Source: Arion vulgaris (lineage: Eukaryota; Mollusca; Gastropoda; Stylommatophora; Arionidae). Taken from it: DNA of 64,000 nucleotides. The notes below the pieces were generated by a model, which saw only the letters and a list, made by a program, of their open reading frames with translations, was not told the origin of the DNA and made no database searches. Each line of letters begins with the position of its first letter. Position 1 is the first letter of the stretch. The DNA lies in contig CM036756.1 in NCBI GenBank assembly GCA_020796225.1, positions 43,457,398-43,521,397 of the forward strand, in the 5' to 3' direction. Positions 54,531 to 64,000 of the stretch are shown piece after piece. The position numbers and the translations under genes were made by a program.

Positions 54531-55786
54531 GTTTCGTATTTCATACTGCTTGTTGCTAATATGTGCTTAAATGTTAAGTCATTATACTCAAAAAGAAGAT
54601 ACTACAGTAATTGAATGAGTCTGGCTTTTTTTTATACATATGATACCTCTGAAATCGTAAAATGCAGGCCTGTATGTTGGAGGACACTAACAGCAAGGAA
54701 AGCTGGACTTTACGCAAAATTCAGTCTGAAGCGCCATACTAGGGGCCCTGACTACGCCTGATTCCCTAGTGGACGAACACAGGAAGAAGAAGAAGATATA
54801 CATGATAGGACATGATCAATTATTAAATATATACATCTACATTAACCCATCTTGTTATGACATGTCTGTTCGGATGAATAGTAGATGCATATGTCTGGTA
54901 GGATTATATATGTATGGATATATATATTTCTTCTTGTTCCATTTGACATATAAGGTTTCCACACAAAAAGTATGTATTCCATTTTCATTACATTCCTAAC
55001 TAGCAGATGTACTCGTTCTTCGCACGGAAATTTAGTTTAAATCTAGTTTACAGTTACATTTGTTATCCTTTGCCGCTGATCTTCCAAGCCGTTAGTCTTT
55101 AGTTTCCTCATCAATTGTCTTTACGCTCCTCTGGCGCTTGTAGTCAAACCTAATAACTAATATTTCCTCCTCAATCTCCATGTTTCTGGCCTTCATTTTT
55201 CTATTCTTATCATTCTTCAACCTCATACCTCTAACTTCATTAGTTTCGATAGATCTACGAAATTGTATCATTTCCAAAATGTTGAAGTCCCAAACAGTGC
55301 AAGACTGTGCATATTAAAGAAACATATACTGTTCCCTCAAAATCGGCAAAAATAACAATTGGCAAATTGAATTTTTTTCAGATTATAAACTTATCCATGT
55401 GTTTAAAAAAACAAAACAACAACAACAAAATTTGGCTCGAGCGTGAATCGAACGCATGATAACTTTTATAAATTACGCTACAAGCGCCACTAATCAAATG
55501 TGTTTAAAATACGCTATAATAGTAGTCATCATCGTTTTTAACATGTCACCGGCACGTTGAGACATAGATACAACATTTCGCTTTTTAACTATTCATGGCC
55601 ATTTCGTTAAGTTGGAATTTAGATATAGAGAAGAACCAATAGCCAGATTTTATAATTTTTACATCTTCCTATCTATGAAAGCTACCCTCTTGCCAAATTT
55701 CAAGTCGTAGGATGGCCATGTATCTTGAAACAATAGGAACAGGCATACATACAATTACATTAACCTGATTCTTATAGATATAAATA
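54531..55786 (+). other. Intron 2 of gene B, unannotated
   Basis: AT-rich. About 55010-55030 and 60788-60812 share ACTAGCAGATGTACTCGTTCTTCGCA-like sequence (TAGATGTACCCGTTCTTCGC), an unnamed repeat end. No gene. Confidence 0.45.
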
Positions 55787-56092
55787 TGTTCTATTTTTAT
55801 TACATCCCTGGTATATGTTCTGTTTGCATTACATTCCTGGTATATGTTCTATTTGCATTACATTCCTGGTATATGTTCTATTTGCATTACATTCCTGGTA
55901 TATGTTCTATTTGCATTACATTCTTGATATTTGTTCTATTTGATTACATTCTCTTGATATTTGTTCTATTTGCATTATCTTCATGGTATAGGTTCGTTGC
56001 ATTACATTCCTGATATTTGTTCTATTTGCATTACATTCCTGATATATGTTCTATTTGTATTACATTCCTGATATCTGTTCTATTTTTTATGG
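55787..56092 (+). repeat. 29-bp tandem array, about 10 copies
   Basis: Unit TTACATTCCTGGTATATGTT, CTATTTGCA, with drift to GATATTTG on the right. Confidence 0.9.
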
Positions 56093-56308
56093 TGCGTGGT
56101 ATCAGCTGCAGTGATGTCATTTATATTCTCTTCAACAATGTTATAGATGTATGTTTTATAAGCATGCAGTTATTTTGAATTCTTTTCGCATACGTATGAT
56201 TCTTGTTTCATATATATTGTATATCAAGTCCATGTCTACAAAACATTAATGTAGCATAGATCTCTTATAGATAAATTATCATCATTAATATCATGATTTT
56301 AATTACAG

Positions 56309-56529
56309 AACAAGTGGACATTTCCTGGAAGATCTTAGAGCTAGCAACGAGGAAGTGTTCGTTGAACCAAATATTGTTCCAGATGATTTACTCTATATAT
56401 TTGCAACATCAGGCAGTACAGGCTATTCTAAGCTCATCCCTCGAACTCACTTTGAAATCATTGATCTGTGGGCTCCTATGTACAATATAGGCTTGGAAAG
56501 CCATGTTTTATACAGTGACCGTTCTTTGG
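56309..56529 (+). CDS. Gene B exon 3: ATP-binding P-loop
   Basis: Acceptor TTTTAATTACAG precedes 56309 and donor TTTGG|GTAACT follows 56529. It is 221 nt. It encodes TSGHFLEDLRASNEEVFVEP, the P-loop TSGSTGYSK (residues 201-209), LIPRTHFEIIDLWAPMYNIG and YSDRSL. About 82% identical to gene A exon 3; the P-loop, the lysine and RTH are unchanged. Confidence 0.93.
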
Positions 56530-57044
56530 GTAACTACAATAACATTCTTCATAAACAGTATGTGCAAGAATTACCTTTTGAATAAGGATAATATCGTTAC
56601 AGCTACATACTTGTATAATTCTATAATAACTAATATTACCATTGTTAGTATTGTCACAATAACTACCAACATTAACACAAGATGAGAACAAGGAGTTTTT
56701 TTGTCAGAACTCCAGGGAAGCAAGGGGGAAGCAAAGAATATGATCAATAAATAGACAGTGTACACGTATTAAGAGTCGAAAAAAAAATAGACAAAAATAG
56801 GATTAGTGGTTTGAATCTGTGTTTGTCTTTTTTGTTTTTTTCGTAAGTTCTTAATACTTGTACACGTCTAACATTAATGCAATAATACTAATAAAAGCTC
56901 GTACACTGTATCTGATATCTTTCTGTTTAAGAAAAAGATCGTGACACACGTGTTTATTTCACTAATGTGTAATGATGTATGTATCAGTTAATAAATCAGT
57001 TCGTATTCAAGTTGTCTTCCTGTTGCTCTTTCTTTTCTCTAATA
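56530..57044 (+). other. Intron 3 of gene B, start conserved with gene A
   Basis: The first 110 bp aligns to the start of gene A's intron 3; the rest is AT-rich with nothing recognised. Confidence 0.5.
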
Positions 57045-57640
57045 CTGTTTGGACAAATAGACAACATCAGAGTAAAGCAAGTTTCTGAATTCAAATATTT
57101 AGGCAGCATTTTTACAAGGACTGGGAAAACTCGATAGAGAAATAGAGACAATGTGTCAAAAGCAAATGCAGTGACCTACCAGCTGGCACCATTACTACAA
57201 CACCCAAAGATCAAGATGGAAGTGAAAAGACAGATGATAAAAGTATTTTCCTGCCAACATTTTGTTACCAGTGTCAAACTTGGTCTCTTACAGCAACACA
57301 TCACAGAAAGCTCACCACGTGTGAAATGAAATGCTTGAGGAAGGCAGTGGGAGTCACCAGGAAAGACAGACTACGAAATGAGGACATCAGAAGCAGAGTG
57401 GGCATAACTTCATGCACAGAATACATCGAAAGACAACAAATGCAGTGGTTTTAACATTTAATGAGAATGAAATACAACCAACCACCAATAACAGCATACC
57501 AATAAAAGAGATCGAATATAGAGCTAAGGGAAGACCAAGAAAAGGTGGATAGACAATATCAAGACCACACTGCATAAACACGGATACAACACAACAAGGG
57601 CGACTCATCTAGCCTAGAACGCAAATTAAAGCTCCCATCC
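57045..57640 (+). mobile_element. LINE 3' fragment, decayed
   Basis: VKQVSEFKYLGSIFTRTGK is clear; then, across frameshifts, CEMKCLRKAVGVTRKDRLR, RQQMQWF and AKGRPRKGG. RT post-catalytic region and tail. Confidence 0.78.
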
Positions 57641-57734
57641 CTACGCTTAACGGCAAGAGTTTACAGCCAACTACATCTTCCACCTGGGAATAGACAATAG
57701 ACATAGAACTGTTTGGCCTACCAGCATCAGATAA

Positions 57735-57825
57735 AAAATATTTTGTATAACTTCTTTTGTGTGTGCTTCGTAAACAGAGTATTTCTTCGCCTCTGTTATC
57801 TCTGAGGTCCACCTTTCAATTTGTA
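57735..57825 (-). mobile_element. LINE scrap, family F4
   Basis: Reverse match to 8190-8250 (GTGTGTGCTT, TCTGAG-TCCACCTTT). Confidence 0.5.
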
Positions 57826-58257
57826 ACATAAATAAATGTTCTCTATGTGCTGATTCGTTCTGTTGAACTGTTGCTTAACAGTGCTAAAAAACACTCACTT
57901 GACTTTTTCTTTTACATACTCTTTGTTTAAAGTTACTCATAACCACCAAATCATCTTGTTAACTTATTGGGTTGTTATCGTGAGACAGGTATTCAAAGAA
58001 CTCACTTCTATTTTTCTGACTCTAATAATGGTTGTGAAGAGCATATACCTGTCTAATTATTGTTGATGTACGCCTGCTATAATTCTGTTTTGTTATGTTT
58101 CTCTCACAGAAAGATAATTTTGCAAATGTAGAGCAAAGGCTACAGCTTACATTGTACAGATAGGTATAGGGAAGGGGATGTTGTAGATTTCCATAATTAC
58201 TGCCTTCAATTTTACAAGGACATTTTAAGACATTTTATTGAATAGAAGAATTCTCAA
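57826..58257 (+). other. Intron 3 of gene B, unannotated
   Basis: AT-rich; nothing recognised. Confidence 0.45.
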
Positions 58258-58321
58258 TGAAGTACCTCCTTCTTCTTCTTGAAGTATTCAAGTCAGATAC
58301 TACTAATTCATTTCCACCCTC

Positions 58322-58357
<36 letters not shown>

Positions 58358-58760
58358 CCCGACACTTAGGGCCGCACAAACTACAACATTCTTCTCTATT
58401 CTTGACAAGCCTTCTGTATTGTGTTCAATCTGTGATTCATTTCTTTCAGTTCTTGTTATACTGTTACTCCTCCAGATCGTTTTAAGACTTTCACGTTCAT
58501 CCAATGTTGTCCATCTCAGTGCAGTTTTCGTGACAGAGTTAGTCTCCATGCTTATCACATGCCCAACACATCCCCCCCTATCTCTTTTGTATGATGATAC
58601 TCATATTCAATTGTTGACAATGTGAAAGCAGTTCTCGGTTAAAGATAGTGGTTGGTCAGAACACGCATACGATCTTCCGCCACAGGCGAGTAGAAATGGA
58701 AAATGGAGAGTTTGAACATATCTTGTTCTGTCATTCTCCAGCATTCTGAAACATATAGTA
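58258..58760 (-). mobile_element. RTE-like LINE 3' end, decayed
   Basis: Minus strand: GMTEQDMFKLSIFHF, TNSVTKTALRWTTLDERE and ITRTERNESQIEHNTEG match the C-terminus of the LINE at 12116-15386. A CT run lies over its 3' tail (58326-58355). Confidence 0.75.
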
Positions 58761-58993
58761 AAGTTGATAGCAGGCAGCGTTATATATTCATTTCTGGTGC
58801 AATACTGAGCTGAGCTAAACAGTCGTATATCATCTTTCTCATTGCTTAATCACTTGGATATCCTCTTTCTCATTGCTTAATTTCTCATTGCTTAATCACT
58901 CAGATATCCAGTTCTCATTGATTGACCCCTCATACATCCTCATTGCTTGATTCTAACTAGTGTTCACTTATCTACTTGTGCTCTTCTATTCAG
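58761..58993 (+). other. Intron 3 of gene B; short CTCATTGCTTAATCACT repeats
   Basis: TTCTCATTGCTTAATCACT-like phrases recur four or five times between 58834 and 58955. Confidence 0.6.
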
Positions 58994-59238
58994 GTTGGGT
59001 TGGTGGTTTCCCGTTCGGCACATACTGCAATGGAGATAAACGTGTCCTACTTGACTGGTTTGATGGTCACGGTGCTAGAGGTGGAGAGGACATGTGGAGA
59101 GCTATCACTAAAGACCAGTGTACATTTGCCGTCATTCTTCCCCTGGACTTTGATAACCTTCATAAGTACATCTTAAACTCTGGAGATTCTGATTATAAGC
59201 TCAAGATTCTTGCTACTGGCGGACAACCTGTCAAAAGG
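58994..59238 (+). CDS. Gene B exon 4 (ANL acyl-CoA synthetase-like)
   Basis: Acceptor CTTCTATTCAG precedes 58994 and donor AAAAGG|GTAATT follows 59238. It is 245 nt, ending in phase 0. It encodes GWVGGFPFGTYCNGDKRVLL, GEDMWRAITKDQCTFAVILP and YKLKILATGGQPVKR, residues 243-323. About 87% identical to gene A exon 4; the following intron also starts alike. Confidence 0.93.
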
Positions 59239-59309
59239 GTAATTACTATGTCTCTAAGATCAATTCAGTTTTACAGGTTTATGGTTTCCCTAACTTAAAC
59301 AATAGGCCT

Positions 59310-59905
59310 TTGCGATCCTGCACATGGTGTGGAAGTCTGCTGCCATCTCCACGAAAACAAAGCTCATGATTTTCAGCTCAAATGTGAAGTCGGTGTTGCT
59401 GTATGGCTCGGAAACTTGGCGAGTCACTAGGGCAAATACAAATAAGATCCAGACCTTTGTCAACGGATGTTTGCGGCGATTCTCAGATTGAGATGGTATG
59501 ATAGAGTTACAAACAAGGATCTGTGGATAAGAACAGGACAGGAACCTATGATGACACAGGTCAAGAGGAGAAGATGGCGATGGATAGGTCATACCTTGCG
59601 GAAGACACAGTCGAGTGTCACTAGACAGGTGCTCGAGTGGAACCCGCAGGAAAACGGAAAAGAGGACGCCCTAAGCAGACTTGGAGACGAGGTCTTATTG
59701 AGGAGCTGAAGAGTGCTCAATTGACCTGGGAGACCATAAAAAGAACAGCCAGAGACCGAGAAGAGTGCGAACAACTGTTGAGGCCCTATGCTCCACGAGG
59801 AACGGAGAGGATTAATGATGAACTTAAACAATATGTCATCAAGGCCGCGCCGTGCTATGATACAGAGAGGCGCCCATCAGACGGGACCGTAAGAGTGGTG
59901 GCATA
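59310..59905 (+). mobile_element. LINE C-terminal fragment
   Basis: Across frameshifts: LRLRWYDRVTNKDLWIRTGQ, TQVKRRRWRWIGHTLRKTQS, then GKRKRGRPKQTWRRGLIEEL and RTAREEC-like tail. Similar to the tails at 19390 and 29690. Confidence 0.83.
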
Positions 59906-60041
59906 ACCAGCGAAATCAAAATCACAACTGGAGGTTTATTTTAAAGAAAGAATATTTCAGGAACGACATTTCAAAGACTTGCATCATACCGAGAAAATAT
60001 ACAGCACCGTCCTGTATGTCATACTTATTTTATTATTATGA

Positions 60042-60262
60042 GTATATGTAGCTTAAGCGGTAGTGAGCTCGCTCACAACGCAAGAGTACCTGGTTCAAAT
60101 ACCGCGGTAGCAGTTTGGAATCAAATAAATAAACCTCACAATTCAGAAAGCAATGACAAACTACTGAACGTATAAGTTATGCTTAGAAAATCGACGATTC
60201 GTTGACGACGATGTGGTTGATGGTGACGTTATGAAATGATATCAAATTTTCATTTTTTATTT
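60042..60262 (+). mobile_element. SINE S3, copy d, abutting a 24-bp array
   Basis: GTAGCTTAAGCGGTAGTGAG head, box B-like TGGTTCAAATACC, AGAAAGCAATGACAAACTAC and GATGTGGTTGATGGTGACGT. The array begins where the SINE's ATTTTCATTTT end is expected. Confidence 0.82.
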
Positions 60263-60690
60263 TATTATCATCGATCATGAACATTTTATTATCGTCGATC
60301 ATGAACATTTTATTATAGTCGATCATGAACATTTTATTATCGTCGATCATGAACATTTTATTATCGTCGATCATGAACATTTTATTATCGTCGATCATGA
60401 CATATATCGCGATAATTTATTATCGTCGATCATGAACATTTTATTATCGTCGATCATGAACATTTTATTATCGTCGATCATGAACATTTTATTATCGTCG
60501 ATCTGAACATTTATTATTGTCGATCATGAACATTTTATTATCATCGATCGATCAGAACATTTTTATCATCGTCGATCAAGTCGACAAACATTTTATTATC
60601 GTCGATCATGAACATTTTTATTATCGTCGATCATGAACATTTTATTATCGTCGATCATGAACATTTTATTATCGTCGATCACGAACATTT
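60254..60690 (+). repeat. 24-bp tandem array, about 18 copies
   Basis: Unit ATTTTATTATCGTCGATCAT plus GAAC, with irregular units near 60400 and 60480-60590. The period is a multiple of three, producing an open MIDDNKMF repeat on the minus strand that is not a gene. Confidence 0.93.
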
Positions 60691-60947
60691 GAACTAAACA
60701 TACATGAACACGGGGAAAGAGACATATGAACATGTTATTACGACTCTCATAACGTAAGTCTTTTACAAGACAAGATAATATATATTATACTAGTAGATGT
60801 ACCCGTTCTTCGCATGGGGATCTATAGATCTCAAACAATGCGAGACTTAGCATATTAAAGAGAGATGCCCCGTCCCGTCACCCACATAACTTCAAAATCG
60901 GCTGCTTTCCCATTAATAACAATATGTTTACTCTCCATCATATATAT

Positions 60948-61114
60948 CAGTGGCGGTTCGTGATCGTTTTTGTTGGTGTGGCCAGACACAGATTTTCGGG
61001 AAAATCGTGGTTTTGGGTTAGGTTATATTTTAATTTATTAAATAATGAATGCACGTTATGCATTATTTTTGGTGGGACCCGGCCCCTCTGGCCCTTAATG
61101 ACGAGCTGCCACTG
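60948..61114 (+). mobile_element. TIR MITE M, copy 2 (167 bp)
   Basis: CAGTGGCGGTTCGTGATCGT at the left and ACGAGCTGCCACTG at the right; the core matches the reverse strand of 35828-35989. It also sits within short TATATA runs, suggesting a TA target. Confidence 0.88.
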
Positions 61115-61759
61115 ATATATATATAAGAAATGGTTAGACACAAATCTTGGGTCTCGGTAACAATAGTTTCTTTATCTTCTTCTGCGTTAGTTTTTAACAC
61201 GACTTGTTGACTACTTTCTGTGGTTTGTATGTGATTTCTGCCGCATTTCTGTATTTGGTTTCGGGTACTTTGTGCTATTATTTGAGGCGTATATACATAA
61301 TGAGAGGTATATTAAAGTATTACATAATCAATGAAAAATAAATGATTAAATATGAGAAACTACAGCACTCGATATTTGCACCTTTCGGCCAACATATCAA
61401 GGTTTCGGCCGTTTGAAATATTCAGGTTTGACACACTGGCCAAAGAAAGACTCCACTGTCTACTGGGCAAGACCTTTTCGTACATGTGCCGGTTTGTATT
61501 TCCCTTTTTATTGACCACTTATCCACGACTCCGTGTAACAGTAACAAAATACCACATGAAAGAATTCTGTATAAATTAGAAAATATAATTTTTGAAAGAA
61601 TAGAAACTTTTATCTCAGTCGAAAAAAATGGTGTTGTTACAAATTAAACGTGTTCTTCTTTGTTATTTAGCTTTATACTTTTCACTCTGTAATTTGTATT
61701 GTTTACATTCCGAAGAATTAATAATGCGAATTAAAAAAAATATTACAAATAAAAAATAT
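61115..61759 (+). other. Intron 4 of gene B, unannotated
   Basis: AT-rich, nothing recognised. Confidence 0.45.
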
Positions 61760-61905
61760 TCTAAGGTGGTTAGATGTCATAGGATAATCCTGTCAAAGAG
61801 CAAAAATAATCAGACAAGCCCCCAGAACAGCGCAAGACAAAAAAAAGGGAAACCATGCCACTGGACAACAATCCAGTAGCAGTGTGACAACAAAAGAAGA
61901 ATAAG
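61760..61905 (+). mobile_element. LINE tail fragment F3
   Basis: GTGGTTAGATGTCATAGGAT, AGAACAGCGCAAGACAAAAA and CAGTGTGACAACAAAAGAAG match the F3 end at 20630-20770. Confidence 0.78.
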
Positions 61906-61929
61906 GATATAAAATACCAAAGTAGTTGA

Positions 61930-62245
61930 TGCAAATTTTTAATCCTCCTTCCTTCCTTTCGTTTGCTTGAAATAATGTCTTTATATTCAATGTTGTCTCT
62001 TGTATGAACTTCACTGTCTTTTGTAGCTCACACAGAGGTCTGTGTAGTTTTCTTTCGAGCGTTGTTTCGTTAGGCCAGTGAGTTTGCCTCAGTGTATCAT
62101 ATTCGGGGCAGTCTTGAAGTATGTGCTCTGCAGTCTGGTGTGCCTGTCCACATGTACACATGGTTGAATTGCCAATCTTGAATTTTGCATACATGTGGCT
62201 GCGGAGTAGATTGTGTCCTGTTCTAAGGCGCAGAATGACAATCTG
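61930..62245 (-). mobile_element. LINE 3' end with C-terminal Cys/His motif (I/Jockey type)
   Basis: Minus strand: HMYAKFKIGNSTMCTCGQAH, QTAEHILQDCPEYDTLR, then a decayed tail. The CxC...H...C pattern is the C-terminal zinc-binding tail found after the RNase H domain in this class. Confidence 0.82.
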
Positions 62246-62338
62246 CTCATATTATAGTAATCGTCTTGTGTTGGTATTTGTGGCTTTCTGAATATTTTTT
62301 AATCACAATGCGCCAATTTATTTTCTTTCATTTTGCAG

Positions 62339-62432
62339 AATCAAATAGGGAGCATGCTTACAGTTGCTGAGCAGGTGATGCTGGGTTATGGATCTACTGA
62401 AGCATTAGGTATATCCTATGCGTTACTCAAAG
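62339..62432 (+). CDS. Gene B exon 5: A5 motif
   Basis: Acceptor CATTTTGCAG precedes 62339 and donor CAAAG|GTGATA follows 62432. It is 94 nt. It encodes NQIGSMLTVAEQVMLGYGST then EALGISYALLK, with YGSTE at residues 340-344. An alternative donor at 62409 (GTATAT) would shorten it and is not supported by gene A. Confidence 0.9.
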
Positions 62433-62528
62433 GTGATACATTTTTATTCGTTTTTTAAAAACAACATTTTATATACTCTTCTATAACGTGTGGTTTCTTA
62501 TAATACACTTTGATATGGTTAACAACAA

Positions 62529-62775
62529 AAAAATGTTTAAAGCCGAAGGATTGACTTTATTGGACCGGGTTTTGCACCATATGGCTCAGTCACTCTCCAC
62601 AGAAATGGCACGCCACCTGCTGAGAGTATCGTTCAAAGCACGATCTTCGTTGCTCCGGCAACAATCTTAGGGATCTCTGGAAAACATTGCACTCGTAGAC
62701 AGAACGGTGAGGTCCGGCTTCGAGCCCACGACATTCGGAACGCAAGGCAAGGGCTTAACCATTAACCCACACACA
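62529..62775 (-). mobile_element. SINE S5, copy c, near complete
   Basis: Reverse strand: head GTGTGTGGGTTAATGGTTAA, box B-like GGGCTCGAAGCC, GAGTGCAATGTTTTCCAGAG, GATTGTTGCCGGAGCAACGA, CTCTCAGCAGGTGGCGTGCC, and 3' end AAGTCAATCCTTCGGCTTTA. This is the best view of the S5 3' terminus. Confidence 0.85.
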
Positions 62776-63030
62776 TGTTAAGCGTTTGTTATTGTATAAC
62801 AATGATGAACTCACAGACAACTTAACCATTAACCCACACACATGTTAAGCGTTTGTTATTGTATAAGAATGATGAACTCACAGACAACTTAACCATTAAC
62901 CCCAACATGTTAAGCGTTTGTTATTGTATAAGAATGATGAACTCATCGAGACAACTTAACCATTAACCCACACACATGTTAAGCGTTTGTTATTGTATAA
63001 GAATGATGAACTCACAGACAACTTACAGCC
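62758..63030 (+). repeat. 64-66 bp tandem array, about 4 copies, including the SINE S5 head
   Basis: Unit AACCATTAACCCACACACAT, GTTAAGCGTTTGTTATTGTA, TAAGAATGATGAACTCACAG, ACAACTT. The first 16 bases of the unit are the reverse complement of the SINE head. Confidence 0.92.
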
Positions 63031-64000
63031 AATATGTTTCTATAATAATTTTAAGAGTGTTAAAATGATGAAGAAATACACAAAGTGATAAAAGACGGAG
63101 GATGAAGCTGAGTGGGACACACGCATAGATGTGATTCAGTGACCATCACCAGAGTTGTTAGACAATCTACCTCGAGGGTAGAGAAAGTAGGGATTACCAT
63201 TAACCAAAGACAGCTTGATGGTCACTGACCAAGCATGACTGAGATATTTGCTGTTGCTCTACACAACTTCATAAGACTTTCCCCTCCACTGACTTTCTTT
63301 GTCGGTCCGTGACCAGGCAAGAAAAGAAAAAGAAAGAAGAATATAGTAAAAAGGTTTATCCTTGAAAAAAAAACCCCACTGTTTAGAGCATAACATGAAC
63401 AACATCTGCATAAGGAAAAGAAGCTGAAACTGTGTAGTCGTGAAACGAACCAATAGTAGCTGTCCACTACAGTGGACACTATGCCTGAGAGGGTTAAGAA
63501 AACTAATTATGTAACGTCTTCACAATATAGATGGAGACTACAGTCAAACTATGTAGAATGGAGAAACACGTAATAACAAAATACAGTAGTTTTACAAAAT
63601 ACAACAACAATACAACAACGTTTCGACCAAAAAGACCTTTATCAAGCAAACGATACAACAAAGGTAACGATTGTCACAGAACACTACATATAGACTTTGA
63701 CAAAGATATTACAACGGTAAAAATGAATGAAAATATGTGACTAAAAACGAATAACGAAATAAATACATAAAAACTAGAAGTGGAAGAAGAAGAGAAACAA
63801 TAAAACATCAAGTACATATATGACTTATATACATTTAACATCTACACATACAAAATATAGAGCATGAGAAGAGAAAATACTAAGAAGCATAGGCATGTAG
63901 AGCGTTGAGTCCATGAGGTCGCATAGTACTATATAAAGAAATAAAGCGATTCTCCAGAGCAAACCGACTGCGATCATCAGAGAACGTCTTCACAGTAGGG
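63031..64000 (+). other. Intron 5 of gene B, mostly unannotated
   Basis: No exon found; gene B exon 6 is expected further on. 63566-63606 carries one copy of the sequence amplified at 38945-39404. Nothing else recognised. Confidence 0.5.

Larger units (their letters stand above)
42871..64000 (+). other. Gene B: acyl-CoA synthetase-like paralogue, exons 1-5, 3' end off-window
   Basis: Exons lie at 42871(ATG 42901)-43194, 51781-51989, 56309-56529, 58994-59238 and 62339-62432. Lengths and phases match gene A exactly where both are seen, and the frame is intact. The 354 complete residues in view cover the N-terminal domain with A3 (TSGSTGYSK, residues 201-209) and A5 (YGSTE, residues 340-344). 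Exons for A7-A10 should follow beyond 64000. Intron 2 is swollen to over 8.5 kb by a 44-bp satellite. It lies 13.5 kb downstream of gene A's stop, head to tail. Confidence 0.87.

Overview
The window is animal nuclear DNA. It has an AT-rich background, GT-AG introns of one to several kilobases, dispersed tRNA-headed SINEs, many dead non-LTR retrotransposons, hAT-type MITEs and large satellite arrays. There are no bacterial operons or prokaryotic gene signals. The overall character, plus a SPIN-like hAT element (SPIN is known, among invertebrates, from a triatomine bug and the pond snail Lymnaea), points to a gastropod mollusc, perhaps a freshwater pulmonate snail. That taxonomic call is an inference.

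The only host genes I can support are two adjacent paralogues, both on the + strand, encoding an ANL-superfamily (AMP-forming) acyl-CoA synthetase-like enzyme. Gene A runs from before the window start to its stop at 29427; exons 2-9 are inside and exon 1 lies just upstream. Gene B starts with an ATG at 42901; exons 1-5 are inside and the rest lies past 64000. Corresponding exons have identical lengths and phases, and several introns are still alignable, so the pair arose by duplication of a whole genomic segment. Splicing the pieces gives a 560-residue protein with the A3, A5, A7, A8 and A10 core motifs and the A10 lysine. Neither copy shows a break in the exons seen.

Almost everything else is repetitive. 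Region by region: 0-8.6 kb is introns 1-2 of A, with SINEs, LINE tails, a 60-64 bp satellite (4.8-6.6 kb) and an RNase H-bearing LINE tail. 8.8-11.1 kb (intron 3) holds a GC-rich composite repeat. 11.4-17.3 kb (intron 4) holds a 31-32 bp array split by a 3.3 kb RTE-like LINE, then SINEs and a nested hAT MITE. 17.4-20.3 kb (intron 5) holds a 24 bp array and an internally deleted LINE. 20.5-25.0 kb (intron 6) is mostly a 46-49 bp satellite. 25.3-29.3 kb (introns 7-8) holds SINEs and two small arrays. 29.4-42.9 kb is the intergenic region, with LINE fragments, a TIR MITE and the SPIN-like element. 43.2-51.8 kb (introns 1-2 of B) is dominated by a 5.6 kb array of 44 bp units. 52-62.3 kb (introns 2-4 of B) is LINE and SINE debris.

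The most interesting structural theme is that tandem arrays repeatedly start at SINE boundaries. In at least three cases the repeat unit contains SINE sequence, so the SINE termini appear to have seeded the satellites. Two of the large arrays also show higher-order repeat structure.
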